A stretch of DNA of 23,370 nt from CAYSIX01 sp964431205 (GTDB lineage: Bacteria; Planctomycetota; Phycisphaerae; Phycisphaerales; Phycisphaeraceae). Each line of letters starts with the position of its first letter. The stretch's first letter is position 1. Under the pieces are notes generated by a model. It saw only the letters and a program-made list of their open reading frames with translations, had not been told where the DNA came from and searched no databases. The translations under genes and the position numbers were made by a program. Below are positions 1-8,575 of this stretch, piece after piece. The stretch spans positions 1 to 23,370 of the forward strand of contig CAYSIX010000034.1 in the NCBI GenBank assembly GCA_964431205.1, in the 5' to 3' direction.

Positions 1-1558
1 GCTCGTTCTCCGCGGGCGCGGCGTCCGACTCGGGGTCGGCGTCGGCGTCGGGTGACTCGCCCAGCTTCGTCAGCTCCAGCTCGATCTCCTTGAGTCGCGT
101 CTCGAGCAGGTCCCGCCGCGCCACGAGGTTGTCCCGCTTGCTGGCGCGCAGCAGGGCCTCGACGTTGGACTCGCCGACCTGAGGCCACTCGGCGGTGTCG
201 AGGTAGCCGAGCATGGCGCGGTGCGCGGCGGCGAGCTGCGGGTCCTTCAGGTGCGTCTCGATCCAGTCGGGGGTGATCGGCTCGTCGCCGTCCCGGCCGT
301 TGTCGCGGCGGATGACGTCGCCCTCGCGGCGGACCTCGATCATGTCGCGGACCTGTTGCGGCGTCATGCGGACGTAGGAACCCGCAGAGGGGTCGACGCC
401 CCAGGTGCCGACCTCGTCCTCGTCCAGCTCCTCGGACGGCTTGCGGTGGATCAGCCGGCCCGAGGGCAGGTAGTAGTAGGCGTTGGTGATCTTGAGCGCG
501 CCGAGGGGTTCGGCGGCGTCGCCGAGCATCTTGACCTGCTGGACGCTGCCCTTGCCGAAGGTGCGCGTGCCGACGAACAGGGCGCGGTCGTTGTCGGTCA
601 GGGCGCCGGTGACGATCTCGGAGGCCGAGGCGCTGGCCTCGTTGGCCAGGACGACGACGGGCAGGTCGGGCACGAGCGTCTCGGCCGTGGCGCGATAGAC
701 CTTCTCGGGCACGGCGCGGCCCTTGACCGAGACGATGGTGTAGCCGTCGGCCAGGAACATGTCGCTGATCCTGACCGCGGCGTCGAGCAGCCCGCCGGGG
801 TTGAAGCGGACGTCGAGGATCAGCCCGCGCAAGCCCTGCTCGAGCAGGGGGGTGAGCGCTTCGGCCAGCTCGTCGGGCGTCTGCTCGGTGAACTGGGTGA
901 GGCGGACGTAGGCGATGGCGTTTTCATCGTCCATGATGAAGTCGTAGTGCTGGTCTTCGAGGCGGCGCAGGCCGCGGACGGTCTGGATCTTGATCACGTC
1001 GCGGGTGACGGTGATGGTCTGTTCCTCGCCGGTCTCGTGCCGGACGCGGAGGCGGACCTTCGTGCCGGCCTCGCCGGTGAGCCGATCGACGGCGGCGCGG
1101 AGCTTCTCGCCGTCGGACCGCTTGCCCTCGAAGATCTCCATGACCGGCGTGCCGTCGATCTCGATGACGATGTCGCCGGCGAGGACCCCGGCGTTCCAGG
1201 CCGGCGAGTCTTCCAGGGGCGTGGTGATCTTGAGCTGGCCGTCGTCGATGGTGACCTCGGCGCCGATGCCCGAGAACGAGCCGGTGGTGATCCGGTCGAA
1301 CTGCTCGAGGTCCTGCGGCAGCAGAAACGAGGTGTAGGGGTCGTCGAGCGCGTCGATCATGCCGCGGACGGCGGCCTCGACCAGGTCGGTCTCGTCCGGC
1401 TCGGTGACGTAGCTGGACATCAGCTCGTGGCGGACGTCCACGAGCAGGTCGAGCGAGTCCCAGACGTTGAGGCTTCGGGCGTAGCTGGTGGTCAGCAGCA
1501 GCAGGGCGGTGGCAGAGGCGGCGACGAGGCTGATCTGCGCCAGGAAACGTCGAGGCAT
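1..1558 (-). CDS. ctpA: S41 family C-terminal processing peptidase (CtpA/Prc type), C-terminus cut by the window edge
   Basis: Serine/lysine-dyad protease that cleaves proteins near their C-termini in the periplasm or at the membrane. The frame is open from the ATG at 1558 to base 1 (519 codons visible, no stop). Residues 1-29 form a signal peptide or anchor (MPRRF, a hydrophobic stretch, then SYARS). A PDZ domain lies at about 90-180 and the S41 peptidase domain at about 200-370. The nucleophile region NEASASASEI places the likely catalytic Ser at 311, and FGKGSVQ places the Lys at 336; this 25-residue spacing equals the Ser430/Lys455 spacing of E. coli Tsp. The family GG motif (RFNPGGLLD) is at 251-259. 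After the catalytic domain comes a charged helical tail ending in Asp/Glu/Ala-rich sequence. A GGGAG ribosome site precedes the ATG. It is divergent from radA. The exact substrate cannot be told. Confidence 0.93.
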   Translation of the reverse strand, partial: MPRRFLAQISLVAASATALLLLTTSYARSLNVWDSLDLLVDVRHELMSSYVTEPDETDLVEAAVRGMIDALDDPYTSFLLPQDLEQFDRITTGSFSGIGAEVTIDDGQLKITTPLEDSPAWNAGVLAGDIVIEIDGTPVMEIFEGKRSDGEKLRAAVDRLTGEAGTKVRLRVRHETGEEQTITVTRDVIKIQTVRGLRRLEDQHYDFIMDDENAIAYVRLTQFTEQTPDELAEALTPLLEQGLRGLILDVRFNPGGLLDAAVRISDMFLADGYTIVSVKGRAVPEKVYRATAETLVPDLPVVVLANEASASASEIVTGALTDNDRALFVGTRTFGKGSVQQVKMLGDAAEPLGALKITNAYYYLPSGRLIHRKPSEELDEDEVGTWGVDPSAGSYVRMTPQQVRDMIEVRREGDVIRRDNGRDGDEPITPDWIETHLKDPQLAAAHRAMLGYLDTAEWPQVGESNVEALLRASKRDNLVARRDLLETRLKEIELELTKLGESPDADADPESDAAPAENE

Positions 1559-1597
1559 GGTGAAACTCCCTGAGGGCGGTGGGTGACGGCGACAGGG

Positions 1598-1627
1598 ATT
1601 GTACGGCGGCACGCGGCGGGGGTTCAA
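1598..1627 (-). promoter_or_regulatory. Sigma70-type promoter for the S41 peptidase gene
   Basis: On the minus strand TTGAAC (1627-1622) is followed after 18 bp by TACAAT (1603-1598), a good housekeeping match in otherwise very GC-rich DNA. Transcription would start near 1590, giving a leader of about 30 nt that carries the GGGAG ribosome site before the ATG at 1558. No start-site data support it. Confidence 0.55.
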
Positions 1628-1741
1628 AAGGCCTTGGGCAAGCGGGGGCCGGCGCGTGACGCGAGGGTGATGCGAGCGGGGCGGCAGCGCCACACGGTTC
1701 GTGACCGGGCGGCGGCGGTCGCGGTCGCGCATGGCGGCGGG

Positions 1742-1747
1742 TATCTT
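1742..1747 (+). promoter_or_regulatory. Candidate -10 element directly before radA
   Basis: TATCTT ends 6 nt before the radA ATG at 1754. No convincing -35 and no Shine-Dalgarno sequence is visible between it and the start. If used, the transcript would begin at or next to the ATG, so it would be leaderless. A chance match is possible. Confidence 0.35.
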
Positions 1748-1753
1748 GCCCGC

Positions 1754-3307
1754 ATGGCACGGACGGCCGTTCAGTTCGTCTGCCGCACCTGCGGGGCGGT
1801 GCACCCCAAGTGGATGGGCAAGTGTCCGGACTGCGGCGAGTGGGACGCGCTGGAGGAGTTGCGGGTCAGCGCGGCGGCGGCCGACCCGCACCGCGGCACG
1901 ATCGACCCGATCGAGAACCCCCGGCCGGTGTCGCTCCGCGGCGTGGACGCGACGGCCGCGTCCGCCGGGGTGCGGCGCATCGCCACCGGCATCGGCGAGC
2001 TCGACCGCGTGCTGGGCGGGGCGCCCGGGTCGCTGACGGACAACGGTCCGGACGCACGCGGCGAGCGGTCGAACCGCGGCGCATCCTCGGGGTCGCCGGC
2101 CAACGGATCACGCCATACCCGCGGCGACGCCGCCCGCCCCGACGCCGGGTTCGTCCCCGGCAGCGCGGTGCTGATCGGCGGCGACCCCGGCATCGGCAAG
2201 TCGACGCTGCTGCTCCAGGCCGCCCACCGCCTGGCCGCGGCCGGCCGACGCGTGCTCTACGTCACCAGCGAGGAGTCGGTCGATCAACTGCGCCTGCGCT
2301 CGCGGCGCCTGACCGACGCCGAGGGCCGCGACGACGAGAAGCAGGACGCCGGCTCGTCCGACGCCGAGCCGTCCGACGACGATCTGCTGGTTCTGGCCGA
2401 CACGAACCTGGCGCGCATCCTCGAGCAGGCGCGGCGGGTCGAACCGGCGGTGATGATCGTGGACTCGGTGCAGATGATCTACAAGGCGGACCTGCCGGCG
2501 GCGCCGGGGAGCGTCTCGCAGTTGCGGGCGTGCGCGCAGGAGCTGGTGTGGCTGGCCAAGGCGTGCGGGATGGCGGTGGTGCTGGTCGGTCACGTGACCA
2601 AGCAGGGCCAGCTCGCCGGGCCGCGGCTGCTCGAGCACATGGTCGACGCGGTGCTTTATTTCGAGGGCGACCGCTACCACCACCACCGGGTGATCCGCGC
2701 GATCAAGAACCGGTACGGCACGACGATGGAGGTGGGGCTGTTCGAGATGACCGACGCGGGTCTGCGTGAGGTGGCCGACGGGCGGGGGCTGGTGGCGGCC
2801 GAGCACGACCCGCGGCCCGGCAGCGTGATCTGCCCGGTGCTCCAGGGCACGCGGTGCCTGCTGGTGGAGGTGCAGGCGTTGACGAGCACGGGTTTTCTCG
2901 GGGCGGTGAAGCGGAAGGTCAGCGGGCTGGACGGCAACCGGCTGGCGCTGGTGATCGCGGTGCTGGAGAAGCGTGCGGGTCTGCGGCTGGCGGACCAGGA
3001 CGTGTTCGCCAGCAGCGTGGGGGGCATGCGGATCGTGGAGCCGGCGGTGGACCTGGCGCTGGCGTTGGCGATCGCCGGGGCGCACCTGAACCGGAGCCTG
3101 CCCGAGCGGTGCTGCGTGGCGGGGGAGGTGGGCCTGGGCGGTGAGGTGCGGGCGGTGCAGCAGATCGAGCACCGCTGCCGCGAGGCGTCGCGGATGGGCT
3201 TTACGCGGATCGTCACGCCCGTGGGCGGCGGCGCGGCGGGGGCGAGCGGGGGCGCCGAGCGCATGGCCGTGCGTCACCTGGCCGACGCGATGGAGCTGCT
3301 GAGCTGA
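1754..3307 (+). CDS. radA: DNA repair protein RadA/Sms
   Basis: RecA-like ATPase that promotes branch migration of recombination intermediates. It is 517 aa from the ATG at 1754, chosen because the family's N-terminal zinc finger begins right there; in-frame codons further upstream have no homology. The zinc finger has Cys10, Cys13, Cys24 and Cys27. Walker A GGDPGIGKST is at 142-151. The RadA-specific KNRYG motif follows (IKNRYGTTMEVGLFEM), then the C-terminal Lon-protease-like domain (DVFASSVGGMRI ... CVAGEVGLGGEVR). RadA is usually about 450-460 aa. The extra length is mainly two polar insertions: about 42 residues at 90-132, between LGG and VPGS just before Walker A, and a shorter Asp/Ser-rich one near residues 190-215. 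The next gene starts 12 nt downstream, so it is probably the first gene of an operon. Confidence 0.95.
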   Translation: MARTAVQFVCRTCGAVHPKWMGKCPDCGEWDALEELRVSAAAADPHRGTIDPIENPRPVSLRGVDATAASAGVRRIATGIGELDRVLGGAPGSLTDNGPDARGERSNRGASSGSPANGSRHTRGDAARPDAGFVPGSAVLIGGDPGIGKSTLLLQAAHRLAAAGRRVLYVTSEESVDQLRLRSRRLTDAEGRDDEKQDAGSSDAEPSDDDLLVLADTNLARILEQARRVEPAVMIVDSVQMIYKADLPAAPGSVSQLRACAQELVWLAKACGMAVVLVGHVTKQGQLAGPRLLEHMVDAVLYFEGDRYHHHRVIRAIKNRYGTTMEVGLFEMTDAGLREVADGRGLVAAEHDPRPGSVICPVLQGTRCLLVEVQALTSTGFLGAVKRKVSGLDGNRLALVIAVLEKRAGLRLADQDVFASSVGGMRIVEPAVDLALALAIAGAHLNRSLPERCCVAGEVGLGGEVRAVQQIEHRCREASRMGFTRIVTPVGGGAAGASGGAERMAVRHLADAMELLS

Positions 3308-3319
3308 CGGAAGAATCAC

Positions 3320-4756
3320 ATGCGAACGCGTAGCTTCGGGCTCAGCTTGTGCATGGCCGCGCGCGGCGTCGTGACCGCGGCGTCGGTCGCGCTGGCGTGT
3401 CCCGCCGCGGCGCAGGTGCTCAGCGCGCCGTGGAAGCAGCGGGCCGAGCGGCAGATCGAGACACACCGCAAGACGGACGTGCGGGTGATCGTGCAGGACG
3501 CGGCGGGCGAGCCCGTGCCGGACGCGCAGGTGCGGATCGAGCAGCGGCGGCACGATTTTGCGATCGGGTTCGGCGTGCCGCGGGCCGGCTGGCCGGACGT
3601 GCGCGGGGACGAGCCGGTCTGGCGTTGCTTCAACGCCGTGTCGCTGCACCACCTGACGCCGTGGTCGCGTCTGCAGCCGGACGGGCCGCGGCAGTGGAAG
3701 ATCGAGCCGATCGAGGACGCGGTGCACCTGGCGCGGCTGCACGGCCTGACGGTGCGCTGGGGCTCGGTCATCTCAGCCGACACGGGGCGGAACCCGGGCT
3801 GGGTCGGGTTCCTCGAGGGCTCGAAGCTGCGCGCGGTGCTGGAGGACCACCTCGAGCACGTGCTTTTCGGGTTCGGCCAGCGGGTCGAGCAGTTCGACCT
3901 GTACGCGAACAGCCTCGACCACGACTTTGTCGAGCGGCGTCTGGGCGAGCCGATGGTGCGGCTGCTGTTCGAGCGCGCCAAGGCGATCGCGCCGCGGGCG
4001 ACGATCTGCATCCAGTTCGAGGACAGCCTGACGGGCCCGCGGCTGGAGCAGATGGTTCAGCGCATCACGGACATGCGGCCGTTCATCCCGATCGACATGA
4101 TCGCGATCGAGCAGCGGATCACGGGGCTGATGCTCGAGGCGCCGCTGTCGCGGGGGCTGAACCTGCTGGGGACGCTGGAGCAGGACGTGGTGATCTCGAG
4201 CCTGGAGGTGGGCGGGGGCAGCGAGAGCGGGGCGGCGGCGAACCTGGACACGATCATGCGTTCGCTGTTCGCCTCGCCGCAGATCAAGGGCGTCTGGTTC
4301 GCGGGGCTGATGCCGGCGGAGGTCGCCGATCCTTACGCCGCGCTGTTCGACGAGCGGGGCGAGCCGACCAAGGCGGGCCTGCGGCTGGACGAGCTGTTCC
4401 GCGGCACGTGGTGGACGGACCTGACCGAACCGACCGACGAGCTGGGCAACGTGTACGCGCGCGTCTTCGCCGGCACGCACGAGATCACCGCGACGCTGCC
4501 GGACGGCACCGTGCTGCACACGGTGGTGTACCTGGCGCACCGGCCGCCGCACGGCCGGCCGACGCACTACGTCCTGCTCGAGCCGTTGCGCCACGATCGG
4601 GAGGCGGTCTCGACCCCGCCGGGCGATGCGGGCGAGGTCGAGCCGACCGAGCCTGTCGAGCGTGAGCCTGGGTCAGCGGACCCGCGGCCGTCCGAGCCGC
4701 CCGACGAGGATCGCGGTGACGAGGACGAGGACGTCGTGGGGGAACCGGACGCGTGA
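3320..4756 (+). CDS. Exported GH10-fold protein, probably catalytically inactive
   Basis: 478 aa. A signal peptide is evident (MRTRSFG, hydrophobic core, cleavage after about CPAAA). Residues 40-80 (VRVIVQDAAGEPVPDAQVRIEQRRHDFAIGFG) match the small N-terminal module found before GH10 xylanase-like domains, and the body follows the GH10 order (FNAVSLHHLTPW ... HGLTVRWGS ... NPGWV ... QFDLYANS ... VVISSLEV ... GVWFAGLM). Active GH10 enzymes have Asn-Glu at the acid/base position; here it is Asn197-Ser198. The nucleophile motif, normally I-T-E-L/F-D, reads I-S-S-L-E at 292-296. Both catalytic glutamates therefore seem lost, which suggests a carbohydrate-binding or structural role. The last 55 residues are Pro/Glu/Asp-rich and probably disordered. 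It starts 12 nt after radA and its stop overlaps the next start. Confidence 0.75.
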   Translation: MRTRSFGLSLCMAARGVVTAASVALACPAAAQVLSAPWKQRAERQIETHRKTDVRVIVQDAAGEPVPDAQVRIEQRRHDFAIGFGVPRAGWPDVRGDEPVWRCFNAVSLHHLTPWSRLQPDGPRQWKIEPIEDAVHLARLHGLTVRWGSVISADTGRNPGWVGFLEGSKLRAVLEDHLEHVLFGFGQRVEQFDLYANSLDHDFVERRLGEPMVRLLFERAKAIAPRATICIQFEDSLTGPRLEQMVQRITDMRPFIPIDMIAIEQRITGLMLEAPLSRGLNLLGTLEQDVVISSLEVGGGSESGAAANLDTIMRSLFASPQIKGVWFAGLMPAEVADPYAALFDERGEPTKAGLRLDELFRGTWWTDLTEPTDELGNVYARVFAGTHEITATLPDGTVLHTVVYLAHRPPHGRPTHYVLLEPLRHDREAVSTPPGDAGEVEPTEPVEREPGSADPRPSEPPDEDRGDEDEDVVGEPDA

Positions 4757-5928
4757 CGGATCGCTACGACGTGATCGTCGTCGGCGTGGGGGCGATGGGC
4801 TCGGCGACGTGCTACGAGCTGGCGCGTCGCGGCCGGCGCGTGCTCGGGCTCGAGCGCTTGAGCATCCCCAACGCGGCGGGGAGTCACCACGGCCAGTCGC
4901 GGGTGGTGCGCAAGGCCTACTTCGAGCACCCGGACTACGTGCCGCTGCTGCAGCGCGCGTACGAGAAGTGGGCCGAGATCGAGGCGGTCTCGGGCCGGCG
5001 CATCCTGCACCGCACGGGCGGGTTCTACATGGGCCCGCCGGCGGGCGAGCTGATCGCCGGGTCGCTGCTGTCGATGCGCAAGTACGGCCTGCCGCACGAG
5101 GAGCTGAGCCGGGACGAGGTCGCCGCGCGTCACCCGCAGTTCCGCGTGCCCGAGGGGTTTGTGGGCCTGAGCGACCCGGACCTGGCGTTCGCCGTGCCGG
5201 AGGCGGCGGTGGCGGCGTACGCCGACCGGGCGCTGCGCGACGGCGCGGAGCTGCACGGGCACGAGCCGGTGACCGCCTGGCGCGTGAGCGATCGCGGCGT
5301 GACCGTGACGACGCCGGCGGGGACGTACGAGGCCGATCGGCTGGTGCTGTGCGCCGGGGCGTGGAGCGACCGGCTGCTGCGCGGTGAAGGCGACGTATAC
5401 GGGCTGCCCAGGTTTGAGCTGACGGTGACGCGTCAGGTGATGGCGTGGGTCTGGCCGGGCGATCCCGAGCCGTTCGCGTACGGGCGGCTGCCGGTGTGGG
5501 TGATCGACGCCGGCGGCGGGGGCGTGTACTACGGTTTTCCCATGATGCCGGACCGACCCGGCCTGAAGCTGGCGCTGCACCGGCCGGCCGACCCGACCGA
5601 CCCGGACGCCGTCTCCCGCACGCCCACCGAACGAGACTTCGAGACGTTCCGCCCCTGCCTGGCCGCGTACCTGCCGCAGGCCGACGGCCCGCTGCTTTCG
5701 CTGGAGGTCTGCCTCTACACGAACAGCCCCGACGGCCACTTCGTCATCGACCGCCACCCCGACCCGGCCTGCCGTGATCGCGTGGTCATCGCCTGCGGGT
5801 TCTCCGGCCACGGGTTCAAGTTCGTCAGCGTCGTCGGTGAGGCCCTGGCCGACCTGGCCACCGTCGGCCGAACCGAACTGCCCATCGGCTTCCTCGGCGT
5901 CGATCGGTTCGCCACGCCCGACGCGTGA
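4753..5928 (+). CDS. Monomeric sarcosine oxidase / N-methyltryptophan oxidase family flavoenzyme
   Basis: 391 aa, the normal length for this family, which oxidises N-methylated amino acids with O2 to give formaldehyde, the free amine and H2O2. The FAD-binding motif GVGAMG is at residues 11-16, followed by the acidic end LERL. The substrate-side segment GSHHGQSRVVRKAYFEHPDYVPL is typical of the family. Cys320 in VCLYTNSPDGHFVID corresponds to the cysteine that binds FAD covalently (Cys315 in Bacillus sarcosine oxidase). The start is a GTG within a GTGA overlap with the preceding stop, implying translational coupling. The substrate is not known; glycine-betaine breakdown products are one possibility. 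No obvious functional link to radA is visible. Confidence 0.88.
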   Translation: MTDRYDVIVVGVGAMGSATCYELARRGRRVLGLERLSIPNAAGSHHGQSRVVRKAYFEHPDYVPLLQRAYEKWAEIEAVSGRRILHRTGGFYMGPPAGELIAGSLLSMRKYGLPHEELSRDEVAARHPQFRVPEGFVGLSDPDLAFAVPEAAVAAYADRALRDGAELHGHEPVTAWRVSDRGVTVTTPAGTYEADRLVLCAGAWSDRLLRGEGDVYGLPRFELTVTRQVMAWVWPGDPEPFAYGRLPVWVIDAGGGGVYYGFPMMPDRPGLKLALHRPADPTDPDAVSRTPTERDFETFRPCLAAYLPQADGPLLSLEVCLYTNSPDGHFVIDRHPDPACRDRVVIACGFSGHGFKFVSVVGEALADLATVGRTELPIGFLGVDRFATPDA

Positions 5929-5993
5929 CCGCGCGACGGCCTGCTTACGCCAGTTCGTGCCACCCGCCGGCTGGCCAGAGAGGCAGGTCCCGC

Positions 5994-7289
5994 TCACGCC
6001 GCGGCGTCGCGCGACGCTTGCCGTGCGATGAACGGCTGCGCACAGAGGTTGTCCGCGATGGCGGTTGCCGCCTCATCGGCCGATGCGGCAGAGGGTCGGA
6101 TTCCCGTGGCGTGCAGCACGTGGTCGTACACGTCGGCGACGGCGGCCATCCGCCGGCTGAACGCGTAGTGTCGCTCCACGCGCCGCCGCGCGGCCGCGCC
6201 CAGTTCATCGCGGCGGGCGTCGTCGCTGAGCAGCGCGGTCAGCGGATCAACCCACGCGGTGACATCGCCCGGCTCGAGCAGGACGCCACACCGGCCGTGA
6301 TCGAGCAGCTCGGGCAGCGCGCCGACGGCGGTGGCGGCGACCGGCACCCCCAGCGCCATCGCCTCCAGCGCCGCGTTGGGCAGGCCCTCGGTGTGGCTCG
6401 GGACCAGCAGGGCGTCCAGGGCCTCGACGATCGCCCGGGCGTCCTCACGCCAGCCCCAGAAGCGGGCCGCCCCGGCCACGCCGAGTTGTCCCGCGAGCCG
6501 CTCGAGCGCCTCGCGCTGCGGCCCGTCGCCGACCACGTGCAGCTCGAGCATCGACCGGCGCGGGCGCAGGGCGGCGAGGGTGCGGATCGCGCGGTCCACG
6601 CCTTTTTCCGTGCTCAGTCGGCCGACGACGCCGATCGCGATCGCGTCGGGGCGGATGCCCAGGGCGGCGCGTGCGTCGTCGCGATCGTGTTGGCGACGGC
6701 ACTCGTCGAGGTCGATGGCGTTGGGGATCAGCGAGACGCGTCCGGGCGGCAGGCCGAGGTCGCGGCAGTGGCGGGCGATGGCGGGGCTGACGGCGATGGC
6801 GTGGTCGCAGCGTCGCAGGGCGGCGTCGCCGAGCCGGGTGTAAAGACGGGTGCGGGCGTCTTTGCGAATAAACCCGTGGGCGGTGGTGACGACGCGCATG
6901 GGGTGGAGCCGGCGCAGGGCGACGCCGAGCAGGTCGGACTTGTAGTCGTGGCCGTGCCAGACGGCGACGCCGAGGCGCCGGCAGAGACGCAGCAGCCGCC
7001 AGGGCGTTCGCGGGTCGGCCGGGCCACGCTCGGGCAGCTCGATCAGCGGGCAGTCGAGCGCGGCGGCGCGACGGCGGATCGTGTCGAAGCCCGGATCACC
7101 CGCCGGGTACACGCAGGCGACGGCCATGCGGTAGCGATGCGGGTCGATCGCGCGGGGCGAGCGGAGGATGGTCTTGTCCGGCCCGCCGCCGGCGCCGCTG
7201 ACGGTGCGCACGTGCAGGACCAACGGCGCGCCGTTGCGCGTGGCCGTCCGTTGATCGAATCCGTGCGAGGATGTTGTCGGCGGATTCAT
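5994..7289 (-). CDS. Glycosyltransferase family 4 (GT-B fold)
   Basis: 431 aa from the ATG at 7289, chosen because it forms an ATGA overlap with the stop of the upstream radical SAM gene; a GTG at 7307 would add six residues. The N-terminal half has the donor/acceptor cleft features of the family (HVRTVSGAGGGPDKTIL, WHGHDYKSDLLG, TTAHGF). The C-terminal half has GVVGRLSTEKGVDRAI at about 220-235, HVVGDGPQREALERL, and the E-x7-E nucleotide-sugar motif in EGLPNAALEAMALGVPVAAT at about 301-309. No membrane segment is seen, so it probably works at the cytoplasmic face, adding a sugar from a nucleotide donor to a lipid-linked or polysaccharide acceptor. It is the last gene of the ligase / radical SAM / transferase operon and converges with the sarcosine-oxidase-like gene across 65 bp. 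Confidence 0.9.
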   Translation of the reverse strand: MNPPTTSSHGFDQRTATRNGAPLVLHVRTVSGAGGGPDKTILRSPRAIDPHRYRMAVACVYPAGDPGFDTIRRRAAALDCPLIELPERGPADPRTPWRLLRLCRRLGVAVWHGHDYKSDLLGVALRRLHPMRVVTTAHGFIRKDARTRLYTRLGDAALRRCDHAIAVSPAIARHCRDLGLPPGRVSLIPNAIDLDECRRQHDRDDARAALGIRPDAIAIGVVGRLSTEKGVDRAIRTLAALRPRRSMLELHVVGDGPQREALERLAGQLGVAGAARFWGWREDARAIVEALDALLVPSHTEGLPNAALEAMALGVPVAATAVGALPELLDHGRCGVLLEPGDVTAWVDPLTALLSDDARRDELGAAARRRVERHYAFSRRMAAVADVYDHVLHATGIRPSAASADEAATAIADNLCAQPFIARQASRDAAA

Positions 7290-8575
7290 ACCATGAAACC
7301 CGGGCACGTGGCGCAGCCGTTACCCTCGGACTGCTCGGGCGTCAGCGGCCTCTTGAAGCTGCGTCGGGCCAGGCGGTACTTGCGGCTGTTCCAGATCGCG
7401 CCGAAGCCGCGCTCGAACACGTCGCCCATGTCCTCGCCGGGGTTGAACGACCCGCAGCAGGTCGAGACCTGCCCGTCCCAGTTGATCACGGCCTGCCGCC
7501 AGAGCCAGTCGCAGAAGTGGACCTTGCGGCCGTTGTACTGCTCCCCACGGTAGTCACCGTTGATCATCTGATCGTACGAGGAGAGGCGGTACTCGGGGTT
7601 CTTCGGCAGCCAGCGCTCCAGCAGCTCGCGCTTGCGCTGCTCGGGCGACTGCTTGGCGCGGACGTCCTCGGCCAGGCCGAGCGAGACGTAGTGCGGCGCG
7701 TGGTTCGCGTCGGGCCCGTCCTCGTCGATGAAGCGGGCGTTCATCGAGGGCATGGAGAAGACCGGCTTGCAGCCCAGGTCCTCGGCGAGGCGGCGGAACG
7801 CGTCCACCTCGTGCTCGTTCTGCCGCATGACCACGAAGTTGAGCTGGATCTGCGGCGTGCGGCTGCCGAGGCGCTGCCGCGTCGCGACGATCTCGCGGAT
7901 CTTCTCGATCGCGTCGTGGAACGACTTGCCCGGCTGGTAGATCTCGTAGGTCTCCTGCGACGCGCCGTGGAGCGAGCAGGTCATCAGGTCGAGCCCCGAT
8001 TCGACCAGCCGCTCGGCCTGGGTGGGCCGGCCGGGCTTGGCGCGCCGGCGCTGGTGCGGCAGCCTGTAGGCGTGCAGGTTGGAGCTGATGTAGGTCCAGA
8101 TGCGGCGGTCGTGGGCGTAGCGGATCATCTCGTAGATGTCCGGGACGATCAGCGGGTCGCCCCACATCGACAGGTCGAGCGCGACGAGGTGCCAGCGGAA
8201 CCGGTCGATCAGGGCCTTGTAGCGGTCGAGGGTCATCGCGCCCTTGGCGCGCCCGGGCCGACCGATCCCCGTCGGGCAGAGCTGGCAGTGGGTGTTGCAG
8301 ATGTTGGTGGACTCGATCTTCATCTTGTACGGCCGGCCGAGGACCCGCTCGGTCTTGAGGGCGAACTGGGCGTTGACCAGGGCGATGTTGGCCAGCTTGA
8401 GCGGGGTGAGGTAGCGGCGGTTGCGCCAGACGTGGAACAGGGCGCGGCTGAACCAGTCGATGCCCCGGGCGGCGGGCGCGACGGCGGGCTCCTGCGCGCA
8501 GCGTTGGCGCAGCGCGCCGGTGGTATGGACGAGCTGGGCGAGGCGGCGGTCAAGCTGGGTGCTCAGGACGGTCAT
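7286..8575 (-). CDS. Radical SAM protein with SPASM-type C-terminal domain
   Basis: 429 aa. The canonical CxxxCxxC cluster is Cys93, Cys97 and Cys100 (NICNTHCQLCPTG), followed by SAM-barrel motifs (LDLSMWGDPLIVPDIYEMI, TYISSNLHAY). The C-terminus has further cysteines (HFCDWLW ... STCCGSF ... GCATCPGFMV), as in SPASM/twitch domains that hold auxiliary iron-sulfur clusters. It overlaps both neighbours by 4 bp (ATGA at 8575 and at 7289), so it is translationally coupled to a polysaccharide-ligase-like protein and a glycosyltransferase. Members in such loci may modify sugars or a peptide, but the substrate cannot be read from the sequence. Confidence 0.9.
   Translation of the reverse strand: MTVLSTQLDRRLAQLVHTTGALRQRCAQEPAVAPAARGIDWFSRALFHVWRNRRYLTPLKLANIALVNAQFALKTERVLGRPYKMKIESTNICNTHCQLCPTGIGRPGRAKGAMTLDRYKALIDRFRWHLVALDLSMWGDPLIVPDIYEMIRYAHDRRIWTYISSNLHAYRLPHQRRRAKPGRPTQAERLVESGLDLMTCSLHGASQETYEIYQPGKSFHDAIEKIREIVATRQRLGSRTPQIQLNFVVMRQNEHEVDAFRRLAEDLGCKPVFSMPSMNARFIDEDGPDANHAPHYVSLGLAEDVRAKQSPEQRKRELLERWLPKNPEYRLSSYDQMINGDYRGEQYNGRKVHFCDWLWRQAVINWDGQVSTCCGSFNPGEDMGDVFERGFGAIWNSRKYRLARRSFKRPLTPEQSEGNGCATCPGFMV

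Noticed and set aside
221..1573. Long plus-strand open frame opposite the S41 peptidase
   Set aside because: It is a Gly/Val/Asp-rich shadow without domains; the minus frame gives a complete PDZ plus S41 peptidase with catalytic Ser and Lys.
2108..3742. 544-codon minus-strand frame across radA and the GH10-like gene
   Set aside because: It crosses a gene boundary, is Arg/His/Pro-rich and has no motif; it is an effect of G+C-rich third positions.
5929..5993. Terminator between the two convergent operons
   Set aside because: Only short GC palindromes such as CTGGCCAG are present, with no T-run on either strand.
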